A DNA stretch of 64,000 bases, from the NCBI GenBank assembly GCA_949987705.1, contig OX465286.1, positions 17,001,676 to 17,065,675 of the forward strand. The letters run 5' to 3'. This stretch comes from Thereva unica (lineage: Eukaryota; Arthropoda; Insecta; Diptera; Therevidae). A program made the translations under genes and the position numbers. The notes under the pieces were generated by a model. That model was not told the origin of the DNA. It saw only the letters and a program-made list of their open reading frames with translations, and searched no databases. Every line of letters starts with the position of its first letter. The stretch's first letter is position 1. Shown here piece by piece: positions 57,845 through 64,000 of the stretch.

Positions 57845-60800
57845 ATGAAGGACGTATTGCTACAACAGACTACGCTAAAAGCCCAACTAGACCAGACGAT
57901 CGCAAATTATAATAAAACGTCGAAACACCGTCGAACTGCAGGTTATATCAACGGGAGGCTGGAAATAATTAGAAATATCTGGAGAAATTTCGATGAGAAC
58001 CATTTGCAATTAGGGACCGCAGACATAACCAGCATCAAGGATGAAAAAACTCAAGCCGCTTTAGCCGCATATGCAGAGGGCACTAGATACAGAGAATTTG
58101 ATGAAGCGTATTCAGTGTTCTTCGGAGAGCTGCAAGATGCATTGGCATCTAGTGCACTACAACAAGCATCTACGTCTGCATCAAATGAATTGCCAAATCA
58201 GCAAAGTATTCCTTTGAAGCTGCCGACGGTGGAAATTCCAAAATTTGACGGGCAATATACGGCATGGCAAGCGTTTCATGACAGGTTTTCATCGTTAATA
58301 CATAATAATGCTCGTTTAACGCCTGTGGACAAGTTGCACTACTTGAAAGGTAGCCTTACGGGAGAGGCACGTGGGGATCTCGACGCATTCGATATGACCT
58401 CCGCGAACTATATGGCTGCCTGGGACTTATTGTGCAAACGTTATAATAAGAGAAGATTGCTGATATACGCCCAGTTAAAACGTCTATTCTATCAACCCAA
58501 GCTCACGCATGAATCGCACAAAGATTTACGAACGATGGCAGATGATTTACAGCGCATTCGACATGCCCTTCAGGTGTTAAAGGTGAACATATCTGAGTGG
58601 GACGATATTGTTGTCTTCGTAACATCGCACAGATTGCCAGACAAAACAAGAAGCCAGTGGGAAGAATTGATATCCAAATCAGATGAGATGCCGTCATTAG
58701 GAGATTTTACCAAGTTCCTTGAGGAGAGATACAGAACTTTGGAAGCAATAAAGGATGTCAATACACACAAGCCCACAACACAGTACAAAGGTTTAGAGAG
58801 AGTGCGCAACCGTACCACAAACTGCTATGTAAGCGAAAACAAAGGTTGTCCTTTGTGCAAGGGGAACCATCAGCCGCAGTATTGTAGGTACCTGCAACGA
58901 AAATCTCCTGCTCAAAGGAGCAGATTAATAAAAGAAAACAAACTCTGTTTTGACTGCATAGGAAGTCATCACGGCAGTCCATGCCAATCGAACAAAACCG
59001 GTCCGGTGTGCAAGGAAACGCATTCCTTACAACAATGCGAGAAATTCCAAGGAATGGACATAGCCGAAAGACGTAATCTGACGAGTAAATCCAGACTATG
59101 CTATAGATGCCTGGGACAGCATCACAGCAGAGTATGTCCCAGCAGTAATAAATGTTACAAATGTGGAAAGGGACACCACTCGTTACTCCATGAGGATATT
59201 AAAGGTGAAATGGCCAACGAAACGCAGCAACATGAAGTAACGACGTGTAATTATAATGAAAGTGCAACGCAAAGTATGCTAGCTACAGCTTTAGTGAAGG
59301 TGAGGAACAACAAGGGCAACAGTATAACCCTGCGAGCAGTGATCGATCCGGGGTCCCAAAGTTCGTTTTTGACCGAAGCAGCATTCCAAACGTTACAGCC
59401 AGAAACAATACCAACTACGATGCAGATAAACGGGTTGGGTTCTATAAAAGTAGCATCATCTAGAAAAATTGCCTGTTTTACGTTAGCAGCCACTACACGC
59501 TCTAATTATGAAACGGCCGTACAAGCATATGTCGTCAAGGCCATAACGAACATATGCCCACCGAAACGATCCAAATGGCAGGACTGGTCTTACATCGATG
59601 GATTGGAACTAGCAGACCCAAAGTTCACCGACCAAGGACGAATCGATATTCTTCTTGGTGTAAAAGTGTACGCGAACATCATTGAGAATGGAATACGCAA
59701 GGGACATCACCAATCACCAACCGCTCAGAAGACTAGCCTTGGATGGATATTACTCGGAGAGGTAGCAACAGCACCAGCCCAGAACCATAACACAAGTTTT
59801 TCAGGGTTCACACTTTCAGAAGGTAATGATTTAAACATACTTAGTCAACAAATAAGGAAATTCTGGGAATGGGAAGAAGTGTCAGAAGAAAGGAAGATGA
59901 CAAGTGAAGAAAAGGAGTGTGAACTATTTTACGAAAGGACTACAAAACGTTTGTCCAATGGGTCGTACCAAGTAAAGTTACCATTTAGAGGAGGCACACC
60001 TCCAGAGTTAGGAGAAAGCAAGGCGCAGGCAGCTTCAAGATTTAATCAACTAGAAAAGAAGCTGATTCAAAGGCCAGACATACAGTCACCCTATGCTGAA
60101 TGTCTGAAGGAATACATCACAATGGGACATATGAATGCAGTAACGACCAAAGAAGAACGGGCATACTATATGCCGCATCATGCAGTATTTAAAGAGAGCA
60201 CAACAACCAAGGTCAGAGTGGTTTTCGATGCATCGGCCAGGTCATCAAATGGGCGAAGCCTAAATGAACAAATGTTGACTGGTCCAACTTTACAACCGAA
60301 ATTATATGCCACCCTGTCCAACTGGAGGAAACATAAGTATGCGTTGACAGCAGACATCGAGAAGATGTACAGGATGATCCTTCTCGACCCAGAAGATAGA
60401 AAGTATCAAACTATATTGTGGAGGGAACATAGCTGCGAGCCCATCCAGGAATATCAACTGAATACAGTGACGTTTGGTACCACTTCAGCACCGTACTTAG
60501 CAATCAAGACTCTTCAACGACTTGCGACAGATGATAAAGAAAAATATCCAAAGGCATCCAAGGTAGCCTTCTCAGATTTTTATGTAGACGATGTCCTGAC
60601 TGGTGCAGATACCATCGAGGAAGCATTGGAAATACAAGATGAACTCATAAATTTATTAAAGGGAGGTGGATTCCACCTAAGAAAATGGGCGGCTAATCAC
60701 CAAGCGTTATTAGAACAAGTGCGCGCAGAGGATCGAGAAATACAACTTCCTCTTAACTTGAAAGAGGAAAATCACATCAAGGCGCTTGGCATTTTGTGGC

Positions 60801-63136
60801 ACCCAAATCAAGATTACTTCTCGTACGCAATTAAGCAAGCAGAATTTAATAAGGCAGCGACGACTAAAAGACAGATACTATCCGAGGTAGCGAAGTTATT
60901 TGACCCTCTCGGATGGATATCTCCCTGTGTGTTGATCGCGAAGATTATTATGCAAAAATTGTGGTTAGCCGGACGAGATTGGGACGAAACGGCTGGTGAA
61001 GAAGTGATAGAAGAGTGGAGTGAATTTAAGAATCAGCTACATCATATTGTTGAATTAAAACTACCTAGATGGATTAACATGTATCAGGCCAGGCCCACAT
61101 ATCAATTACATGGTTTCTGTGATGCGTCCACGCGAGCATTTGCCGCAGTAGTATACGTACGCACGATAAGCAGTGATGGTACTGTTCATGTTAACCTTAT
61201 AGCATCTAAGACACGAGTAGCACCCATTAAGCCCACGTCATTGCCACGACTAGAGTTGTGTGGAGCAGCCCTGTTGAGCCGACTAATGAAGCAGATCCAA
61301 GTCGACATGAAACTTGAGCACGGGCAGAGTTGGTGTTGGACCGACTCAACGATTGTTTTAGCCTGGCTAAGAGGACTCCCCAACCGATGGAAGACATTTG
61401 TAGCTAATCGGGTAGTAGAAATCACAGAAAACACCATCAACAGTTCATGGCGATACGTGTCCGGCAAGGAAAATCCAGCAGATTTAGCGTCCAGAGGAGT
61501 AATGCCATCGAAGATAGCAACCGCTTCACTATGGTGGCAAGGACCGAAGTGGTTAAAGGACCTCGAAGACACTTGGCTCAAAGGTGACATAAAAGAATGG
61601 ACCACGGATTTGGAGAAAAGGAGTAATACGACAGCAATGATTACTAACGCGGATGAAGAGCAGGACTGGTTGAATCGTTTCTCATCATATACAAGGACAA
61701 TACGAACAATAGCTTACTGTATGAGATTTTTTCAACGATGCAAAGGAAAGAAAAAAGTGGACAGCACACAGCTAACTGCAGAAGAAATAAATGATGCCAG
61801 AGCACGGGTAATTCGACTAGTGCAAAGGTACATGTTTCCATCCGAATATAATCAGTTACACCGAGGAGAAACACTACGAAGAAATAGCCAGTTGATCAAA
61901 TTAACCCCATTTCTCGCAGCAGATGGAACCATAAGAGTAGGAGGCAGATTACGCAATGCAAGGATTTCGTATAACCAAAAACACCCGATGATCCTGCTGC
62001 CCAACCATCATATAACGAACATCATAGTGGACTATTATCACAAAACCTCGTTACACGGTGGACCCCAGTTAGTTTTAAATTCCATAAGAACGCAGTTTTG
62101 GATTATTAATGGTATGTCCACAGTAAAAAAGAGGATCCAAGGATGTCCAAGGTGTATTAGATTTCGGGCAGCACCACCAACGCAGATCATGGGAGATTTA
62201 CCAGACGCTAGACTTGCACAGACGTATCCCTTTCAGAACGTCGGGCTGGATTTCGCCGGCCCAATAGAATTGAAGATGTCTAAACACAAAGGCTCAAAAA
62301 TTTATAAAGGATATTTTTGCATATTTATATGCATGACGACTAAGGCGACACATATAGAGGTAACCTCCGACATGTCATCTGATGCGTTTGTGGCTGCGTT
62401 TAGGAGATTCGTGGGAAGAAGAGGTTTATGCGAGAATATCTACTCCGATAATGGAACCAATTTTGTTGGAGCTAGTAAAATACTACGAAACCAGTTTAAA
62501 GAAGCCATCGAAAAAGCATCAGCAGTAACAGCACAGCAGGTAGCGCATATAGGGATTAAATGGCACTTTAACCCACCTGCTGCCCCACATTTTGGCGGCC
62601 TATGGGAGGCCGGAATCAAAAGTATTAAATTTCACTTGAAGCGAGCTACAGAAGGAAGAATATTTACCTTTGAGGAATTAAATACTTTATTAATTCAAAT
62701 AGAATCGTGTTTAAATTCGAGACCGTTGTGGTCATTGTCAGCAGATTCATCTATAGTCGATGCGTTAACCCCAGGACACTTTTTAGTAGGACGAAACATG
62801 CAAGTGATACCAGATCCAGAACTTCAACAAACCCACAGCTATGTAGACAGGTGGAAATATATACAACAAACGTTGCAGTATTTTTGGAAAAGATGGTCTA
62901 GTGAGTATTTATCACAGCTGCAACAAAGGCAAAAATGGCGCACTAAGCAACCAGATGTAAACGTAGGTCAAGTGGTCATTATGATCGAAGATAACCGGCC
63001 TCCAGCGCAATGGCCATTAGGAAGAATAATAGAAGTTCACCCTGGAGAAGATGGACACATCAGAGTAGTTACTCTGCAATATAAAACCACACGCATTAAA
63101 CGTCCCATTAGCAAAATATGTCCGTTACCTGCATGA
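57845..63136 (+). CDS. BEL/Pao Gag-Pol polyprotein of element 3
   Basis: 1763 codons, uninterrupted. Gag covers about residues 1-330. A long run of Cys/His clusters follows from C335 (CPLCKGNHQPQYC) to about 449 (CYKCGKGHHSLLH), with at least four clusters, more than in the other two elements. The protease motif is DPGS at 501-504 rather than the usual D(S/T)G; I believe related Pao-type elements also vary here. The reverse transcriptase carries FDASA and YVDD at 913-916. RNase H has D1093 (FCDAS). The integrase has a zinc site before 1440 and catalytic D1469, D1535 and E1588. It ends at TGA 63134-63136 with a normal BEL integrase tail (GRIIEVHPGEDGHIRVV). The ATG at 57845 follows the primer site by 126 bp. 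All core motifs are present, so the frame looks functional. Confidence 0.95.
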   Translation: MKDVLLQQTTLKAQLDQTIANYNKTSKHRRTAGYINGRLEIIRNIWRNFDENHLQLGTADITSIKDEKTQAALAAYAEGTRYREFDEAYSVFFGELQDALASSALQQASTSASNELPNQQSIPLKLPTVEIPKFDGQYTAWQAFHDRFSSLIHNNARLTPVDKLHYLKGSLTGEARGDLDAFDMTSANYMAAWDLLCKRYNKRRLLIYAQLKRLFYQPKLTHESHKDLRTMADDLQRIRHALQVLKVNISEWDDIVVFVTSHRLPDKTRSQWEELISKSDEMPSLGDFTKFLEERYRTLEAIKDVNTHKPTTQYKGLERVRNRTTNCYVSENKGCPLCKGNHQPQYCRYLQRKSPAQRSRLIKENKLCFDCIGSHHGSPCQSNKTGPVCKETHSLQQCEKFQGMDIAERRNLTSKSRLCYRCLGQHHSRVCPSSNKCYKCGKGHHSLLHEDIKGEMANETQQHEVTTCNYNESATQSMLATALVKVRNNKGNSITLRAVIDPGSQSSFLTEAAFQTLQPETIPTTMQINGLGSIKVASSRKIACFTLAATTRSNYETAVQAYVVKAITNICPPKRSKWQDWSYIDGLELADPKFTDQGRIDILLGVKVYANIIENGIRKGHHQSPTAQKTSLGWILLGEVATAPAQNHNTSFSGFTLSEGNDLNILSQQIRKFWEWEEVSEERKMTSEEKECELFYERTTKRLSNGSYQVKLPFRGGTPPELGESKAQAASRFNQLEKKLIQRPDIQSPYAECLKEYITMGHMNAVTTKEERAYYMPHHAVFKESTTTKVRVVFDASARSSNGRSLNEQMLTGPTLQPKLYATLSNWRKHKYALTADIEKMYRMILLDPEDRKYQTILWREHSCEPIQEYQLNTVTFGTTSAPYLAIKTLQRLATDDKEKYPKASKVAFSDFYVDDVLTGADTIEEALEIQDELINLLKGGGFHLRKWAANHQALLEQVRAEDREIQLPLNLKEENHIKALGILWHPNQDYFSYAIKQAEFNKAATTKRQILSEVAKLFDPLGWISPCVLIAKIIMQKLWLAGRDWDETAGEEVIEEWSEFKNQLHHIVELKLPRWINMYQARPTYQLHGFCDASTRAFAAVVYVRTISSDGTVHVNLIASKTRVAPIKPTSLPRLELCGAALLSRLMKQIQVDMKLEHGQSWCWTDSTIVLAWLRGLPNRWKTFVANRVVEITENTINSSWRYVSGKENPADLASRGVMPSKIATASLWWQGPKWLKDLEDTWLKGDIKEWTTDLEKRSNTTAMITNADEEQDWLNRFSSYTRTIRTIAYCMRFFQRCKGKKKVDSTQLTAEEINDARARVIRLVQRYMFPSEYNQLHRGETLRRNSQLIKLTPFLAADGTIRVGGRLRNARISYNQKHPMILLPNHHITNIIVDYYHKTSLHGGPQLVLNSIRTQFWIINGMSTVKKRIQGCPRCIRFRAAPPTQIMGDLPDARLAQTYPFQNVGLDFAGPIELKMSKHKGSKIYKGYFCIFICMTTKATHIEVTSDMSSDAFVAAFRRFVGRRGLCENIYSDNGTNFVGASKILRNQFKEAIEKASAVTAQQVAHIGIKWHFNPPAAPHFGGLWEAGIKSIKFHLKRATEGRIFTFEELNTLLIQIESCLNSRPLWSLSADSSIVDALTPGHFLVGRNMQVIPDPELQQTHSYVDRWKYIQQTLQYFWKRWSSEYLSQLQQRQKWRTKQPDVNVGQVVIMIEDNRPPAQWPLGRIIEVHPGEDGHIRVVTLQYKTTRIKRPISKICPLPA

Positions 63137-63243
63137 AGGGGACAGGAAATATGTGTATATGTCCGTCTGAAATGTGAAGTCCAAACCTAAAAATTACCTA
63201 AAATTAATTGTGATATTTTAGATTTACAGAGTTATAAATTATA

Positions 63244-64000
63244 ATGGAGTCTCAACAACCGCTGAGCGAAGGCCTTGATGACGTCCTAGAACTGTGGCCA
63301 TTTGGGGACCCACAGATCGACGATATGCTTAAGGATGTTCCTCCACTAGAAGACTGGGAAGTGGACTTATTCCTTCCTGAAATAGGCGACATCCCAACAA
63401 CTCCCGGGAAGAACCTCGATCTGCGAGATTTATCGCCAGTGGCACCTCGAGGTACCAGTCCTCGTACTCCAGAGGGAAACATACCAACGCTTGAGTTGTC
63501 GCCAGCAGCACACATAGGCGCCATCCCACGCACACCGGGAAGGGATCTCCAATTTCAAGAGTTGTCACCATCACAACCCCGAGGCACCATTCCACGGACT
63601 CCAAGAAGAGACATCCAGATGCGAGATTTATCGCCGGTACCAGCTCAGGGCACCATCCCAAGGACTCCAGGCAGGGATCTCAAGCTGGAAAGTTCATCAA
63701 CAGCACCAAAGAGAGTTCTCCAAGAACAAGAGTCATCGCCCCAAAAAAGAGTTGCTCAAGAGCGAGAATCATCACCCCCACCACAAAAGAAGTCTCTTCC
63801 AGTACAAGACGCAGTACCAGGACTACGAAGACGAAAGGCCCAAGTGCGAGAATTATCGCCTCGACCTGTCCACGAGGCTGGACCAAGCACGTCGGCTCAG
63901 AGTCGACACAGAAGGCTTCCACCACCAATACAAGTTGAACCACCTAGCGGACTGGACAATAAAATGTATACAATTCCGACGAGGGAAGGAAAGTATTTCG
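63244..64000 (+). CDS. Second open frame of element 3, unknown, with 22-residue repeats (incomplete)
   Basis: ATG at 63244 opens a frame of at least 252 codons with no stop before the window end, in a different frame from pol and 107 bp after it. The product is rich in Pro, Ser, Arg and acidic residues. An acidic N-terminus (PLSEGLDDVLELWPFGD) precedes five tandem 22-residue repeats at residues 48-157 (core G-IPRTPGRDL...LSP), then a basic Ser-Pro region and a segment YTIPTREGKYF. It has no signal peptide or membrane anchor, so it does not resemble an envelope. It could be a nucleic-acid-binding or regulatory accessory protein, but I do not recognise it. The repeats and maintained frame argue for real coding. 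Confidence 0.7.
   Translation, partial: MESQQPLSEGLDDVLELWPFGDPQIDDMLKDVPPLEDWEVDLFLPEIGDIPTTPGKNLDLRDLSPVAPRGTSPRTPEGNIPTLELSPAAHIGAIPRTPGRDLQFQELSPSQPRGTIPRTPRRDIQMRDLSPVPAQGTIPRTPGRDLKLESSSTAPKRVLQEQESSPQKRVAQERESSPPPQKKSLPVQDAVPGLRRRKAQVRELSPRPVHEAGPSTSAQSRHRRLPPPIQVEPPSGLDNKMYTIPTREGKYF
63385..63714 (+). repeat. 66-bp coding repeat, five units
   Basis: Units start at 63385, 63451, 63517, 63583 and 63649, each encoding 22 residues with PRTP or PTTP and, in the first four, LSP. Divergence between units is moderate and keeps the frame, and the last unit has lost its LSP. Confidence 0.88.

Larger units (their letters stand above)
47897..64000 (+). mobile_element. BEL/Pao LTR retrotransposon 3 (outer element), 3' end beyond the window
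   Basis: Starts at TGTTTCGGCCCGAAACATG immediately after satellite text. Its 5' LTR is split by element 2. After the LTR come a tRNA-Tyr primer site, a 1763-codon Gag-Pol frame and a second frame that is still open at the window end. The 3' LTR and second target copy are not in view. The candidate 5-bp target on the left is CCCTG (47892-47896). Confidence 0.93.

Noticed and set aside
63252..63943. Minus-strand frames of 87-110 codons near the window end
   Set aside because: They are opposite-strand shadows of the repeat-bearing frame that starts at 63244.

Overview
This is eukaryotic, almost certainly insect and most likely fly (dipteran) heterochromatin. The evidence is long tandem satellite DNA, three different BEL/Pao LTR retrotransposons with insect-type tRNA primer sites, a selenium-binding-protein gene fragment with a 61-bp intron of fly size, and LINE/SINE debris in AT-rich sequence. 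No prokaryotic genes, operons or CRISPR arrays are present, and I name no species.

Layout. Positions 1-47896 are in essence one satellite territory with a 299-311 bp monomer, all monomers in the same orientation, cut by later insertions. These are: (1) a BEL/Pao element with identical 162-bp LTRs (14710-20387; 5-bp target duplication GTCCC; polyprotein cut short by one TAG near its end); (2) an antisense solo LTR of 1246 bp (25398-26643; duplication AGCGC); (3) a 6.0-kb block of non-satellite DNA (31365-37402) holding a chain of spliced, apparently non-coding exons on the plus strand and the last two exons of a selenium-binding protein gene on the minus strand; (4) an 8.2-kb block (37533-45694) of AT-rich DNA with an inverted-repeat transposon, an unidentified minus-strand coding exon, a decayed transposase-like gene, a tRNA-derived SINE, a LINE fragment and a large 8-bp GC-rich minisatellite; (5) a second patch of that minisatellite inside one monomer (46234-47127). 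Across blocks 3 and 4 the monomer resumes almost where it stopped, so both look like insertions into a pre-existing array.

From 47897 to the window end two BEL/Pao elements are nested. The outer element (plus strand, about 1.25-kb LTR, tRNA-Tyr primer site, 1763-residue Gag-Pol) carries a second, incomplete reading frame made of 22-residue repeats that runs off the window. The inner element (48152-56697, minus strand) lies within the outer element's 5' LTR. It is a roo-like element with identical 440-bp LTRs and one uninterrupted 2515-codon Gag-Pro-Pol-Env frame, including a furin-type site and a C-terminal membrane anchor, so it is young and looks complete.

The most notable items are the intact envelope-bearing element, the repeat-bearing accessory frame of the outer element, the minisatellite with its internal inversion and all six frames largely open, and the host gene pieces embedded in satellite DNA.
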